The notes under the pieces are model-generated. The model had not been told where the DNA came from. It worked only from the letters and a program-made list of their open reading frames with translations, and ran no database searches. The position numbers and the translations under genes were made by a program. A stretch of DNA of 64,000 bases. Source: Eubacterium aggregans (GTDB taxonomy: Bacteria; Bacillota; Clostridia; Eubacteriales; Eubacteriaceae). The stretch is from contig NZ_FNRK01000003.1 of NCBI RefSeq assembly GCF_900107815.1, forward strand, positions 62,001-126,000, written 5' to 3'. Positions 1-9,760 of the stretch are shown here, one piece after another (position 1 is the first letter of the stretch; each line of letters begins with the position of its first letter).

Positions 1-257
1 TTGTGCCGCAGCTGACAGAAGAACGTCGAAAAGAACTGGTCAAACTCACTAAAAAATATGGTGAGGAATGCAAAGTAGCCATGCGTAATATCAGACGGAA
101 GGCCGTACAGGAATTGAAGGATGCAGAAAAAGCCGGTGATATCAGTGAGGATGAACTGCATCAGGGCGAAAAGGAAATCCAAAAGCTGACAGATGATGAA
201 ATCAAGCATATTGATGCCATCTTAAAGGATAAGGAACAGGAAATCCTGGCTGTATAG
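1..257 (+). CDS. frr: Ribosome recycling factor, C-terminal part (5' truncated by window)
   Basis: Ribosome recycling factor works in the cytoplasm with EF-G to split post-termination ribosomes. Only about 84 C-terminal residues are visible; the full protein is normally about 185. The frame is open from base 3 and ends at TAG 255-257. The visible part has the typical RRF helical-bundle signature: [12 protein letters not shown], then the basic NIRRKA segment, then [18 protein letters not shown] and an acidic C-terminus. The next gene is rimP, 80 bp away. In many Firmicutes uppS, cdsA, dxr, rseP and polC lie between them, and here they do not. Confidence 0.95.
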   Translation, partial: VPQLTEERRKELVKLTKKYGEECKVAMRNIRRKAVQELKDAEKAGDISEDELHQGEKEIQKLTDDEIKHIDAILKDKEQEILAV

Positions 258-282
258 CCGCATGAGTATATACCGGATCGCG

Positions 283-306
283 TGAGAGTGGGGCAACCCA
301 CTCTCA
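283..306 (+). terminator. Strong hairpin between frr and rimP
   Basis: A perfect 10-bp stem (TGAGAGTGGG with CCCACTCTCA) closes on a GCAA tetraloop. It is followed by the moderately T-rich TATGCTTTTATT. It lies between the frr stop and the rimP start. It could be a weak intrinsic terminator or an mRNA-processing/attenuation hairpin; the T tract is interrupted, so termination is not certain. Confidence 0.55.
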
Positions 307-337
307 TATGCTTTTATTGGAAAGAAGGAGGATGGTC

Positions 338-802
338 GTGGCAAAACAGTCAAAGAAAGACTATCTGTATGAATTGTTGGAGCCAGTGGTAGTCGGTCTT
401 GATTACCGATGCGTCGATGTGGAATTCGAAAAGGTCGGAAAGGATTTTATCCTAACCGTATACATCGATACCCCAGGTGGCGTTGGACTGGATGATTGTG
501 AAAAGGTCAGCCGGGTTGTCAGCGATTATTTAGATGAGGTGGACCCCATCGAGCAAAGCTATTTGCTGGAGGTTTCTTCACCGGGGCTGGACCGCCCCTT
601 TAAACGGCTTGGTGATTATGAAGCCGCCATTGGAACAGCCGTCGATGTTCGACTTTTCGCCCCTGTGGAGGGAAGTCGGGAATGGACCGGGATTCTAAAA
701 TCGGTGAGCGAATCAGCGATTCAGATCGAAACATCAGAGGAGACGGTACTGGAAATTGGGTATAAGGCCATTTCTAAAGCTAGCCCTCATATCGAATTTT
801 AG
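338..802 (+). CDS. rimP: Ribosome maturation factor RimP
   Basis: RimP assists maturation of the 30S ribosomal subunit in the cytoplasm. The GTG at 338 is chosen because AAGGAGG (325-331) sits 6 nt upstream; the in-frame ATGs at 308 and 332 would lie before or on this site. The 154-residue product matches the usual family length. The hallmark VSSPGLDRPFKRLGDY segment in the middle marks the end of the N-terminal alpha/beta domain, and an SH3-like C-terminal domain follows. It is first in the classic rimP-nusA-rnpM-infB-rbfA run, 12 bp before nusA. Confidence 0.95.
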   Translation: MAKQSKKDYLYELLEPVVVGLDYRCVDVEFEKVGKDFILTVYIDTPGGVGLDDCEKVSRVVSDYLDEVDPIEQSYLLEVSSPGLDRPFKRLGDYEAAIGTAVDVRLFAPVEGSREWTGILKSVSESAIQIETSEETVLEIGYKAISKASPHIEF

Positions 803-814
803 GAAGGCGAAGGT

Positions 815-2038
815 ATGAACGCAGAATTTATCATGGCATTGGATGCCCTTCAGGAAGAGAAGAATATCGACAAACAGGAGCTCATTGAGGCCATTGAACA
901 ATCCATTGAATCGGCCTATAAAAAGAATTACGGGACAGCCCAGGATGTGGATGTCATCCTCAACCAGGACACCGGTGAGATCAAGGTCTTTGCCAATTGG
1001 AACGTTGTCGATAATATTGATAATGAAGATACAGAAATGCTGTTGGAGGATGCCCAGGAATACGATCCAGATGCCCAGATTGGGACAATCTGCCGGGTGG
1101 AGGTTGCGCCAAAGGATTTTGGCCGTATTGCCGCACAAAACGCCAAACAGCTCATCTTCCAGAAGATTAAAGAAGCAGAAAGAAACATCATTTATAATGA
1201 ATTCTTAGAAAAGCAGGATGAGGTGGTCTCAGGTATCGTCACCCGGGTGGATCATAACCTGGCCTATGTGGATGTCGGAATCGGGGAAGCCGTTTTGATG
1301 CCATCAGAGCAGGTTCCTGGGGAGATTTATCGCCAGAACCAGCGCTTAAAAGTCTATATGCTTATGGTCAAAAAAACCACCAAGGGTCCCCAGGTCAACG
1401 TATCCCGGACCCATCCGGGGCTGGTCAAACGCCTCTTTGAAGATGAAGTGCCAGAAATTTACGATGGGGTTGTCGATATCGTTGGCATCGCCCGGGAAGC
1501 AGGCTCCAGAACAAAAATCGCCATGAAGGCCAATGATAGTGCCGTGGACCCAGTGGGTGCCTGCGTAGGCCATAAGGGCGTTCGGGTACAGAATATCATT
1601 ACCGAACTGGGTGGCGAAAAAATCGATGTCATCAAATACAGTGATAATATTCAGGAATACATTGCCAATGCCCTCAGCCCGGCAAAGGTGGTTGAAATCC
1701 TGCCCAAGCAATCAGAAAAAATGGCTCTGGCCATTGTGGATGATTTTCAATTTTCTCTGGCCATCGGAAAAGAAGGTCAGAATGTTCGATTAGCAGCTAA
1801 ACTAACAGGCTGGAAGATTGACATCAAAAGCGCCTCGGATTTTGAAAAGATGTTGGAGGTTGATCCGGATCTGCGCAGCAAGTATCTGATTGAAGAGGAC
1901 AGGGATGCTTTTATGGAAGATCTAAAGGGCAGCCTTGACGATGTTTTGGAAATCACCATCGAAGATGATACTGCCGGCGATTTTGAAGTGACCGAAGAAA
2001 CCTTAGCGCTGGGTGAAGATACCCTGGATATTTTTTAA
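815..2038 (+). CDS. nusA: Transcription termination/antitermination factor NusA
   Basis: NusA binds RNA polymerase and nascent RNA and modulates pausing, termination and antitermination. The 407-residue product has an N-terminal RNAP-binding domain, an S1 domain around residues 135-200 (GIVTRVDHNLAYVDVG), and two KH domains around 225-345 (VGHKGVRVQNI and LAIGKEGQNVRLAAKLTGW). It ends in a short acidic tail (about residues 370-407) and lacks the long C-terminal repeats of proteobacterial NusA, as is normal in Firmicutes. An AGGAAGG ribosome binding site precedes the ATG. It is co-directional with rimP and rnpM. Confidence 0.97.
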   Translation: MNAEFIMALDALQEEKNIDKQELIEAIEQSIESAYKKNYGTAQDVDVILNQDTGEIKVFANWNVVDNIDNEDTEMLLEDAQEYDPDAQIGTICRVEVAPKDFGRIAAQNAKQLIFQKIKEAERNIIYNEFLEKQDEVVSGIVTRVDHNLAYVDVGIGEAVLMPSEQVPGEIYRQNQRLKVYMLMVKKTTKGPQVNVSRTHPGLVKRLFEDEVPEIYDGVVDIVGIAREAGSRTKIAMKANDSAVDPVGACVGHKGVRVQNIITELGGEKIDVIKYSDNIQEYIANALSPAKVVEILPKQSEKMALAIVDDFQFSLAIGKEGQNVRLAAKLTGWKIDIKSASDFEKMLEVDPDLRSKYLIEEDRDAFMEDLKGSLDDVLEITIEDDTAGDFEVTEETLALGEDTLDIF

Positions 2039-2058
2039 ACCATCCAGCAGGAGCAATT

Positions 2059-2328
2059 ATGAAAAAAATACCAATGCGGATGTGTGTCATCTGCCGGGAG
2101 AAAAAAAACAAGTCTGAATTGATTCGAATCGTCAATAATGCGGAGGACGGCGTTTGTGTGGATGCTTCGGGGAAAATGAATGGTCGGGGTGCTTATGTTT
2201 GCACGGATGCGGCCTGTATTGAAAGTCCCAAAGCCAGGAAAGCACTGTGTGCCGCTCTAAAAACCGAGATTAGTGATGATGTCTTCGAATCAATCCGGCA
2301 TAAAATACAAAAAGGCCCCGTGCGTTAG
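2059..2328 (+). CDS. rnpM: RnpM/YlxR family RNA-binding protein
   Basis: Small basic protein of 89 residues from the YlxR family; a B. subtilis member was reported to bind RNase P RNA. Family features are the N-terminal [19 protein letters not shown], with paired cysteines, and the central [11 protein letters not shown]. It sits between nusA and infB as usual. The second small gene common here in Bacilli (ylxQ, an L7Ae-like protein) is absent; infB starts 64 bp downstream with its own ribosome binding site. Confidence 0.92.
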   Translation: MKKIPMRMCVICREKKNKSELIRIVNNAEDGVCVDASGKMNGRGAYVCTDAACIESPKARKALCAALKTEISDDVFESIRHKIQKGPVR

Positions 2329-2392
2329 CAGCAGGAGGCCGTCGGTTATAGGTGCCGTGAAACCTAAATTATGCATATATAGGAGGGATTTT

Positions 2393-4780
2393 ATGGCGAA
2401 ATTAAGAGTATATCAGTTAGCGAATGAGTATGAAATTCCCAGCAAAGAATTTGTCGATATTTTAAATAAGCACAGTATCCCTGTGAAGAACCATATGAGC
2501 GCGTTGACCGACCAACAGGTTGAAGCGTTTAAAAAGAGTTATGACGCGGAACAAAAAGCCCCGAAGGAAATACCAAAAGTTCAGGCCGAGGCGAAAAAGC
2601 CAAAGACAGAACCTAAAAAAGAGGCGGCTAAGGATCAGGGGAAAGAAAGGCAGAATACACTGAAGAATAAAGAGCAACAGAAAAAGCCGGAAGGCCAGAA
2701 AAACAAACCCGTTCAGGATAAAGGCAGAAACGTTAGCGCTAAAGCCACTCCGGCATCAACGGAGAAGACGTCTGAAAAGCGGGGAAGCCAGAACAATCAG
2801 ACAAAGCCGAATAATCAAAGCAAGACGGGTAAAAAGAACAACAGCCAGCCACAAAATAACGATGGCAAGAAGAAAAAGAACCAGAACCAAAACCAGGGCC
2901 GCAATGGTCATGGGGCAGCTGGTGGCAGCACCGCGCCAAAGGTAAGGGATCATAGCAAGCGTGGGAAAACCTCCCGCAGTATCTATAAAAAGATAAAGGC
3001 AGAAACCAAATCAGAACGGCAGAAAAACCAGGTCTATGAGATCCCGGAAATGCTGACCGTTGGAGAATTGGCGGAAATCCTGGATATCGGGGCCACAGAA
3101 ATCATCAAGATCCTCATGATGGCCGGCACCATGGCCACGATTAATCAGCAGATTGATTTTGATACAGCCAATCTGGTTGCCGATGAGCTGGGCTTTAGTG
3201 TGGAAAAGGTTGCCATGGAAGATGTGGTCACCAAAATATTGGAAGAATACGACGAAATGGATACCGGGGATGAAATCAAGCGTCCGCCAGTCGTCACCGT
3301 CATGGGTCACGTCGACCATGGGAAAACCTCCTTGCTGGACCGTATCCGTAAGGCCAACGTTACAGCGGGAGAAGCCGGTGGGATTACCCAGCACATTGGG
3401 GCTTACACCGTTAATATCAAGGGCGAATCCATTACCTTTATCGATACCCCAGGGCATGAGGCCTTTACCGCCATGCGTTCCCGTGGGGCTCAGATGACCG
3501 ACATCGCCATTTTGGTGGTTGCCGCCGATGATGGGGTGATGCCCCAGACCGTAGAGGCCATTAACCATGCCAAGGCAGCAGATGTCCCTATTATCGTCGC
3601 CATCAATAAAATTGATAAAGATGGCGCCAATCCAGAACGGGTCAAGCAGGAACTTACCGAACATGCCCTCGTGGTTGAGGAATGGGGGGGCGATGTCATC
3701 GCAGTCCCGGTTTCCGCCAAAAAGGGCCTGGGGATCGAAGAACTCCTGGAAAACGTTCTGTTAGTCGCAGAGGTGGGTGAGCTCACCGCTGACCCCAAAC
3801 GTGCTGCCCGGGGCTGTGTCATCGAAGCCCGGGTGAAAAAGGGCAAGGGCTCCACAGCCAGTATGCTCGTCCAGCAGGGAACCCTCCATGTGGGAGATTC
3901 CATTATCTCCGGGATGACCTACGGGAAGGTCCGGACCATGATTGACGATAAAGGCAAGCGCATTAAAAAAGCCGGTCCCTCCCAGCCGGTTGAAATTTCA
4001 GGCTTATCCGATGTCCCGGTGGCCGGGGATGATTTCATCGTCCTGCCCAATGACAAGGAAGCCCGTCAGTTAGCTGAAAAACGTCAGCAGATGGAAAAGG
4101 ATGCCCGCCAGGCCAAGGCGAAGATTTCCCTGAACGACTTGTTCACCCGGATTCAGGAAGGTCAGATCCAGGATGTTAACATCATCATCAAAGCCGATGT
4201 CCAGGGGTCCGTGGAAGCCATTTCCCAGTCCCTTGTCAAGCTGAACACCGATGAAGTGCGCATCAATGTCATCCACGGCGCTGTGGGTGCTGTGAATGAA
4301 ACCGATGTTATGCTGGCTTCAACCTCCAACGCAATCATTATCGGCTTTAACGTCCGTCCGGACAAAAATGCCCTGGCAGCTGCCGAAAGTGAAGAAGTGG
4401 ATATCCGCCTCTACCGCGTAATCTACGACGCCATTGAAGATGTGAAGAAGGCCATGGAAGGGATGCTGGCTCCAGATTTCGTTGAAAAGGTCACTGGAAA
4501 CGCAGAAGTCCGGGAAGTCTTTAAAATCCCAGGCGGTACCATGGTTGCTGGATCCTATGTTACCGATGGAAAAATCGGTCGGAATGAGGAAGCTCGGGTT
4601 ATCCGGGACGGTATCGTGGTATTTGAAGGTCAGCTGGCCTCCCTCCGTCGTTTTAAGGACGATGTCAAGGAAGTGGCCACTGGCTATGAATGCGGGATCG
4701 GTGTCGAGAAATACAATGATGTCAAAGTCGGCGATGTGATCGAAACCTTCGTGATGGAGGCCGTATCCCGGGAATTATAA
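2393..4780 (+). CDS. infB: Translation initiation factor IF-2
   Basis: IF-2 is the GTPase that places initiator tRNA on the 30S subunit. The start at ATG 2393 follows AGGAGGG (2381-2387) and gives [13 protein letters not shown]; the frame stays open further upstream but that part overlaps rnpM. The product is 795 residues. An IF2_N domain comes first, then a lysine/asparagine/glutamine-rich low-complexity linker (about 55-220), a second IF2_N-like helix bundle, and the G domain. The G1 motif [12 protein letters not shown] is near residue 305, DTPGHEAF follows, and [10 protein letters not shown] is G4. Beta-barrel and C-terminal tRNA-binding domains end the protein. Confidence 0.97.
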   Translation: MAKLRVYQLANEYEIPSKEFVDILNKHSIPVKNHMSALTDQQVEAFKKSYDAEQKAPKEIPKVQAEAKKPKTEPKKEAAKDQGKERQNTLKNKEQQKKPEGQKNKPVQDKGRNVSAKATPASTEKTSEKRGSQNNQTKPNNQSKTGKKNNSQPQNNDGKKKKNQNQNQGRNGHGAAGGSTAPKVRDHSKRGKTSRSIYKKIKAETKSERQKNQVYEIPEMLTVGELAEILDIGATEIIKILMMAGTMATINQQIDFDTANLVADELGFSVEKVAMEDVVTKILEEYDEMDTGDEIKRPPVVTVMGHVDHGKTSLLDRIRKANVTAGEAGGITQHIGAYTVNIKGESITFIDTPGHEAFTAMRSRGAQMTDIAILVVAADDGVMPQTVEAINHAKAADVPIIVAINKIDKDGANPERVKQELTEHALVVEEWGGDVIAVPVSAKKGLGIEELLENVLLVAEVGELTADPKRAARGCVIEARVKKGKGSTASMLVQQGTLHVGDSIISGMTYGKVRTMIDDKGKRIKKAGPSQPVEISGLSDVPVAGDDFIVLPNDKEARQLAEKRQQMEKDARQAKAKISLNDLFTRIQEGQIQDVNIIIKADVQGSVEAISQSLVKLNTDEVRINVIHGAVGAVNETDVMLASTSNAIIIGFNVRPDKNALAAAESEEVDIRLYRVIYDAIEDVKKAMEGMLAPDFVEKVTGNAEVREVFKIPGGTMVAGSYVTDGKIGRNEEARVIRDGIVVFEGQLASLRRFKDDVKEVATGYECGIGVEKYNDVKVGDVIETFVMEAVSREL

Positions 4781-4799
4781 AAAAGAAGGAGGAACCAAA

Positions 4800-5171
4800 A
4801 TGGCTTCTCATCGTATTGAAAAAATCAATGGTCAGATTCAGCGGGAGCTGAGTCTGATCATTCAGCAAAAAATGAAGGATAAGCGTCTGAATCCAACGGG
4901 GCTGAGCATTACCCGGGTCAAGGCGACCCCAGATCTAAAGGTGGCGACGGTCTATGTCAGTATTCTGGGCTCGGATCAGGAAAAGGAAGATGCCCTGGCG
5001 TCACTGGAAAGCGCCAAGGGCTTCCTGCGGAGTAACTTGGGGAAGGTCTTGAAGACCCACTCCACCCCAGCATTGATTTTTAAATTGGACGATTCAGTGG
5101 AGTATAGCCTGCACATTGAGGCACTATTATCCGAGATTAAGAAAGATAAGGAAGATAAAGCGGATGAATAA
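4800..5171 (+). CDS. rbfA: 30S ribosome-binding factor RbfA
   Basis: RbfA is a 123-residue KH-like protein that helps process the 16S rRNA 5' end and supports cold adaptation. MASHRIEKINGQIQREL at the N-terminus and the central VYVSILGS are family-typical. The ribosome binding site AAGAAGGAGG lies just upstream of ATG 4800. The gene overlaps the start of the DHH gene by 8 bp, indicating translational coupling. Confidence 0.95.
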   Translation: MASHRIEKINGQIQRELSLIIQQKMKDKRLNPTGLSITRVKATPDLKVATVYVSILGSDQEKEDALASLESAKGFLRSNLGKVLKTHSTPALIFKLDDSVEYSLHIEALLSEIKKDKEDKADE

Positions 5172-6132
5172 GGTTCCCCAGAGCATTCTGGATACCATCA
5201 CAGAAAAAGAAAACAAAAGCTTTTTGGTTCTGGCCCATCGGAAGCCCGATGGGGATGCCATCGGTAGCGTGATTACCCTTGGCCTGCTTTTAAAGGCCAT
5301 GGGTAAGACCGTCGATTATTATATCGATACGCCCGTGGAGGATAAGCTGGATTTTTTTCCAGAAATTGCCTGCTTCAACCAGAAATTAAAGCCCTATTAC
5401 GATGTCGTCTGCTTTTTAGACTGCTCCACCATGGATTATGCTTATCGCCCGGAGGGTGGGATTACGGCAAAAGTGGTGATGGTTATTGACCATCACCGTT
5501 CCAACGATCACTTTGGACAGGTAAATTTTGTAGAAGAGACAGCGGCAACTGGGGAGCTGGTGTTCCGTGTGGCTAAAGCCCTGGATATCCCCCTGGATTA
5601 TCAGATGGTTGAAGCGGTTTATACCAGCATCTCAACGGATACCGGCAGCTTTCAGTTTTCCAATGTCACCACCGATACCCATCAGATTTTAAGTGAGCTC
5701 TATCGGCATCGGGACAATTTTGCCCCCCTGGCAAAACGGCTCCACAGCATGAAATCTTACAATCAGATGAAGCTCTTTGGCCGGGCCATCGACTCCCTTG
5801 AGCTGTTACACCAGGGTAAGATTGCCTGGGTGGCCCTTAACCAGAGGGATATCGATGGTTATGGCGGAGAAATCAATATTACCGATGATATTGCCAATAT
5901 TGGGGTCAATGTTGCCGGGGTGATTTTATCGGTGACGGTTAAAGAGCGTGAAAATGGACTGTATCGGGTTTCCCTGCGGTCTAAAACACCCTACGCCATC
6001 GATGTTTCCACCTTTGCCAAGGCCCACGATGGTGGCGGTCATTTTCGGGCGGCGGGCTTAAGCTATACCGGCGATTTAGCTGTACTGCAGGAAGAAATCA
6101 TCGCGTTTTTTAATGAGCAGGAGGTCGACTAA
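5164..6132 (+). CDS. nrnA: DHH-family phosphoesterase, NrnA-like oligoribonuclease/pAp phosphatase
   Basis: Predicted bifunctional enzyme degrading very short RNAs and dephosphorylating 3'-phosphoadenosine 5'-phosphate. ATG 5164 is preferred because AAGGAAG lies upstream and the protein then starts MNKVPQSILD; the frame is open further upstream inside rbfA. In 322 residues the DHH metal motifs are clear: HRKPDGDAIGS near residue 27, the Asp in LDCSTMDY, and DHHRSND near residue 113. The DHHA1 signature GGGHFRAAG is near the C-terminus. Its position between rbfA and truB is standard for Firmicutes, and its stop overlaps the truB ATG by one base. Confidence 0.92.
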   Translation: MNKVPQSILDTITEKENKSFLVLAHRKPDGDAIGSVITLGLLLKAMGKTVDYYIDTPVEDKLDFFPEIACFNQKLKPYYDVVCFLDCSTMDYAYRPEGGITAKVVMVIDHHRSNDHFGQVNFVEETAATGELVFRVAKALDIPLDYQMVEAVYTSISTDTGSFQFSNVTTDTHQILSELYRHRDNFAPLAKRLHSMKSYNQMKLFGRAIDSLELLHQGKIAWVALNQRDIDGYGGEINITDDIANIGVNVAGVILSVTVKERENGLYRVSLRSKTPYAIDVSTFAKAHDGGGHFRAAGLSYTGDLAVLQEEIIAFFNEQEVD

Positions 6133-7043
6133 TGTCGGTACCAGTGGGCTTTCTCAATATCTACAAAGAGAAGGGAATGACTTCCCACGATGTGGTGGCA
6201 CGGGTTCGGCGGATTGTCGGGCTTAAGAAGGTTGGACATGCCGGAACCCTGGACCCTGAAGCCGAGGGGGTGCTCCTCGTTGGTCTTGGGCGGGCAACCA
6301 AGTATATCAGCTATTTGGAGCAAATGGATAAAACCTACCTGGCCCAGGTAATCTTTGGAAAATCCACGGATACCTATGATATCACAGGGGAAATCCAGGA
6401 GGAAAGGCTCTCTGGCTTGACTCAGGAGGCCGTGGAAGGGGTACTATCGGATTTCCGGGGAGATCTCATGCAAGCGCCCCCCATTTACTCAGCCCTCAAA
6501 AAGAATGGCCGAAAGCTTTATGACTATGCCAGACGCGGAGAGGCTGTTGAGATAGAGGCTAGACCCATTACCATTTCCCACCTGGAGGTTATGAGCTGGG
6601 GAGGCCTTCCTGGGGAAATCCAAATCAAGGTCATCTGCTCCAAGGGGACATATATCCGTTCACTGTGTCATGATATTGGTCGTGCTCTGGAAACCCCTGC
6701 CTGTATGGGCAGTTTATTGCGACAGGAAATTGGACGTTTTAAAGCGGTGGAGGCTATTCACCTTGATGAATTGGAATCCACTGTAGAAAAGGACAACTTG
6801 TCCCAGGCGCTCATCCCTCCGGATGCGGTTCTCAGCCATTTTCAAACCCTTCGGGCGACGCCCCGGGGAGAGCATTTCATCCGCAATGGCAATGCACTTT
6901 TCCAATGGAACGCCGAGGATGATTTCGGTCAACTAACCCAGGGAGAAATCCTGCGGATTTACGATCGTCAGGGATTTGTTGGACTCGGACAGTTTAAGGA
7001 AGATGAAGAAGGGCCGCGGGTCGTCCCTTTAAAGTTATTATAG
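6132..7043 (+). CDS. truB: tRNA pseudouridine(55) synthase
   Basis: TruB makes pseudouridine 55 in the T-loop of tRNAs. The 303-residue protein begins GFLNIYKEKGMTSHDVV. The catalytic aspartate motif AGTLDPEAEGVL appears near residue 38 (the more common form is GTLDPLATGVL, so the post-catalytic residues are slightly unusual). Later motifs include PPIYSALKKNGRKLYDYAR and CSKGTYIRSL. A C-terminal PUA-like region follows. Start and stop overlaps couple it to nrnA; ribF follows by 9 bp. Confidence 0.96.
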   Translation: MSVPVGFLNIYKEKGMTSHDVVARVRRIVGLKKVGHAGTLDPEAEGVLLVGLGRATKYISYLEQMDKTYLAQVIFGKSTDTYDITGEIQEERLSGLTQEAVEGVLSDFRGDLMQAPPIYSALKKNGRKLYDYARRGEAVEIEARPITISHLEVMSWGGLPGEIQIKVICSKGTYIRSLCHDIGRALETPACMGSLLRQEIGRFKAVEAIHLDELESTVEKDNLSQALIPPDAVLSHFQTLRATPRGEHFIRNGNALFQWNAEDDFGQLTQGEILRIYDRQGFVGLGQFKEDEEGPRVVPLKLL

Positions 7044-7052
7044 AAGGAAGTC

Positions 7053-7964
7053 GTGGAATTGGAAAATAAAGGTATGGTATTGGCATTGGGCTTTTTCGAT
7101 GGCGTTCATCGGGGGCATATGCGCCTGATTGAAAAAACCTTGGAAATCGCCCGGGATAAGAATTTGGATTCTGGTGTAATGACATTTAAAGAGCATCCCT
7201 TAGCTCGGATTTTTCCAACCTACGCGCCTTGGCTCATTACCACCAATGATGAAAAGGTCGCTCTGATTAAAGCAGCAGGAATTCAAAATGTCTACCTGGA
7301 TGATTTTTCCGATGAATTGATGCAGCTTTCTCCCGAGGCATTCATCCGTGAGTATCTGCTGGTCAAGTATCCCGTAAAGCATATCGTGGTGGGATTTAAT
7401 TATACCTTTGCCTTTCAGGGTGCCGGTACGACGGCGGACCTGATGGAGCTTGGAAAACGTTATGGATTTGGTGTTTCTGTGGTCCCTCCTTTTATCATTG
7501 AGGAAACGGCGGTCAGCAGCACCGTCATCCGGGAATTAATCAGTGTGGGAGAGGTGGCAGCTGTCCCTAAATTTCTGGGGCGGCATTACAGCATTTCCGG
7601 CATAGTGGTTGAGGGGAAAAAGCTGGGGCGGACCTTCAATATTCCAACCGCCAATCTAAAAATGGCGGAAAAACGTATTTTGCCCAGTAGTGGTGTTTAT
7701 TTTACCCAGGTACAGGTACGGGGAAAGATTTACGATGGTCTCACCAATCTGGGCTTTAATCCCACCTTTGAAAAGCATCCCTACAGCATCGAAACCTATA
7801 TTTATGATTTTGCAGGGGATATCTACGGAGAGCCACTGGCCCTGGAATTCATTGAAAAGCAGCGGGATGAAATAAAATTTGCAAAGATCGAGGATTTGAT
7901 CGCCCAAATTAAAGGCGACATTATCCGCATTGACGAAAAGTACCGAAAGGGTAAGCGTTCTTAA
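7053..7964 (+). CDS. ribF: Bifunctional riboflavin kinase / FAD synthetase
   Basis: RibF converts riboflavin to FMN and FMN to FAD. The start is GTG 7053 with AGAAGGAAG just upstream. The N-terminal nucleotidyltransferase domain shows ALGFFDGVHRGHMRLI near residue 10 and STVIRELIS near 155. The C-terminal flavokinase domain shows GRTFNIPTANL near 193. The length of 303 residues is normal, and the truB-ribF pair is a common Firmicute arrangement. Confidence 0.95.
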   Translation: MELENKGMVLALGFFDGVHRGHMRLIEKTLEIARDKNLDSGVMTFKEHPLARIFPTYAPWLITTNDEKVALIKAAGIQNVYLDDFSDELMQLSPEAFIREYLLVKYPVKHIVVGFNYTFAFQGAGTTADLMELGKRYGFGVSVVPPFIIEETAVSSTVIRELISVGEVAAVPKFLGRHYSISGIVVEGKKLGRTFNIPTANLKMAEKRILPSSGVYFTQVQVRGKIYDGLTNLGFNPTFEKHPYSIETYIYDFAGDIYGEPLALEFIEKQRDEIKFAKIEDLIAQIKGDIIRIDEKYRKGKRS

Positions 7965-7984
7965 GAAAATAGGGAGGGGCCGGC

Positions 7985-9760
7985 ATGCGCTATAATGAAG
8001 AAATCATTCAGAATGTCATTGAAGCCAATGATATCGTGGATATCATTTCCCAATATGTTACCCTCAAGCGTTCAGGACGATCCCACATGGGGTGCTGTCC
8101 CTTCCATAATGAAAAGACACCCTCCTTTTCGGTGTCCCAGGAGAAGCAGCTTTACCATTGCTTTGGCTGTGGCGTCGGAGGCAATGTTATCGGATTTGTG
8201 ATGGCCATTGAAAACATGGGCTTCCCAGAGGCCCTGGAGTACTTGGCGGATCGGGCGGGGATTACCTTACCCCGTATTGAAAATCCAGAAAAGGACCGGG
8301 AATATGAGAAAAAGGAACGGCTGTACGAGCTTCACCGGCAGCTGGCCAATCATTATTACCGGGTTTTGAAGAAGAATGGTGAAGCCCAGCGCTACCTGGC
8401 TGGCCGGGGAATGAGTGCTGCCACCATTAAGGGGTTTGGTATTGGTTTGTCTTTAGATGAGTGGCAGGATGCCTGTCAGTATTTACAGGGACAAGGCTTT
8501 ACAGAGGACGAATTGCTGGAATCCGGACTGGTGCTTCGGGGAAAAAACGGCAGGCTATACGACCGTTTTAGAAACCGAATTATGATTCCTATTTTAAATA
8601 TTCGGGGGAAGATCATTGGCTTTGGTGGCCGTCAGTTCGGCCAGAAAAGCGATGGCCCCAAATACCTCAATTCACCAGAGACCCTGGTTTTTTCCAAGGG
8701 ATATGAGCTATACAATCTTAACCAGGCCAAAAAGAAGATCGTAAACGAGCAAATGATTATTGTTGAGGGGTATATGGATGTCATCGCCCTGTGCCAGTAT
8801 GGCATAGAGAATGCGGTGGCAGCCCTGGGTACCGCCTTTACCCCCTATCATGCGAAAACCCTTTCCCGCTACGTGAAGGAAGTAGTTCTTTGCTTTGATG
8901 GTGACCGGGCCGGAGAGGGTGCCACGGAAAAAGCCATCGCGATTTTAAAGAAGAGCACCTTGAATATCCGTGTCCTCCGCCTTGGAGCGGAAGAGGATCC
9001 GGACTCCTTCATCCGGGAAAAGGGAGTAGAGGCGTTTAGAGGACGCATCCGGGAGGCTGATACTGTACTGGATTTTGAGCTGCGACAATGTGCCAGGAAC
9101 CACGACACCACCAATTCCGATGGGAAGGTTAAGTATTTAAATGAAGCCATTACGCTTTTGAGAACCTTAAGCAATTCCGTGGAAATCGAGCTGTATGCCA
9201 AAAAAGTGGCCCGAACAGCAGGTGTTTCCGCAGGCTTAGTCATGCGAGAGGCTACCCGGGTACAGAAAAATGGACAGGCCCCGGCCATCCGGCTGCCCTC
9301 CCAGGCAGCGGCATCCCGAATACCCAAGGCCTACGGAGATGCTCAGGTTTATATCTTAAAATACTTATTTCAGCATCAGGATGGGTTGGTTTACAGCCGT
9401 CTGGCCCCAGAGGATTTTACACCGGGCTTTTATCAAAAGCTTTATGGTATACTAAAAGAGTTGGCAGAAGGCGGCGGAGGGCATCTCTCCCTGCCGGTCG
9501 TATTGGAACGATTCGAAACCGAAGAGGAACGACGGGCTTTTTCGGAACTATCCTTTGAAAACGGCACGGACGATGGTGAGCTGCTTATTGAAAGCATGAA
9601 CACCATCCATTACTACCATTGCCGCTTAGATATACAAAGGCTGAAGGACGAAATCGCTATGTTAGATGAGCGAAGTCCCGAGGGCATCCAGCTGGTTACC
9701 CAGCTTATGGCGTTAAAGAAAGAATTATCGAAGATTCAGGAGGTAAGAAATGGCGGATGA
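7985..9760 (+). CDS. dnaG: DNA primase
   Basis: DnaG synthesises RNA primers at the replication fork. The 591-residue protein has an N-terminal zinc-ribbon ([14 protein letters not shown] then [11 protein letters not shown], about residues 37-65). A TOPRIM catalytic core follows, with [12 protein letters not shown] near 260 and [12 protein letters not shown] near 303. The C-terminal helicase-interaction region is less conserved. A GGGAGGGG ribosome binding site precedes ATG 7985. It overlaps rpoD by 11 bp, the conserved dnaG-rpoD macromolecular synthesis pair. Confidence 0.97.
   Translation: MRYNEEIIQNVIEANDIVDIISQYVTLKRSGRSHMGCCPFHNEKTPSFSVSQEKQLYHCFGCGVGGNVIGFVMAIENMGFPEALEYLADRAGITLPRIENPEKDREYEKKERLYELHRQLANHYYRVLKKNGEAQRYLAGRGMSAATIKGFGIGLSLDEWQDACQYLQGQGFTEDELLESGLVLRGKNGRLYDRFRNRIMIPILNIRGKIIGFGGRQFGQKSDGPKYLNSPETLVFSKGYELYNLNQAKKKIVNEQMIIVEGYMDVIALCQYGIENAVAALGTAFTPYHAKTLSRYVKEVVLCFDGDRAGEGATEKAIAILKKSTLNIRVLRLGAEEDPDSFIREKGVEAFRGRIREADTVLDFELRQCARNHDTTNSDGKVKYLNEAITLLRTLSNSVEIELYAKKVARTAGVSAGLVMREATRVQKNGQAPAIRLPSQAAASRIPKAYGDAQVYILKYLFQHQDGLVYSRLAPEDFTPGFYQKLYGILKELAEGGGGHLSLPVVLERFETEEERRAFSELSFENGTDDGELLIESMNTIHYYHCRLDIQRLKDEIAMLDERSPEGIQLVTQLMALKKELSKIQEVRNGG

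Noticed and set aside
308-337. ATG starts at 308 and 332 for rimP.
   Set aside because: The AAGGAGG site at 325-331 lies between or on them and is ideally spaced for GTG 338, which also gives a family-like N-terminus.
3011-3664. 217-codon minus-strand frame inside infB.
   Set aside because: Antisense shadow of the IF-2 GTPase domain; there is no ribosome binding site or recognisable domain.
8869-9327. 152-codon minus-strand frame inside dnaG.
   Set aside because: Antisense to DNA primase with no independent coding evidence.
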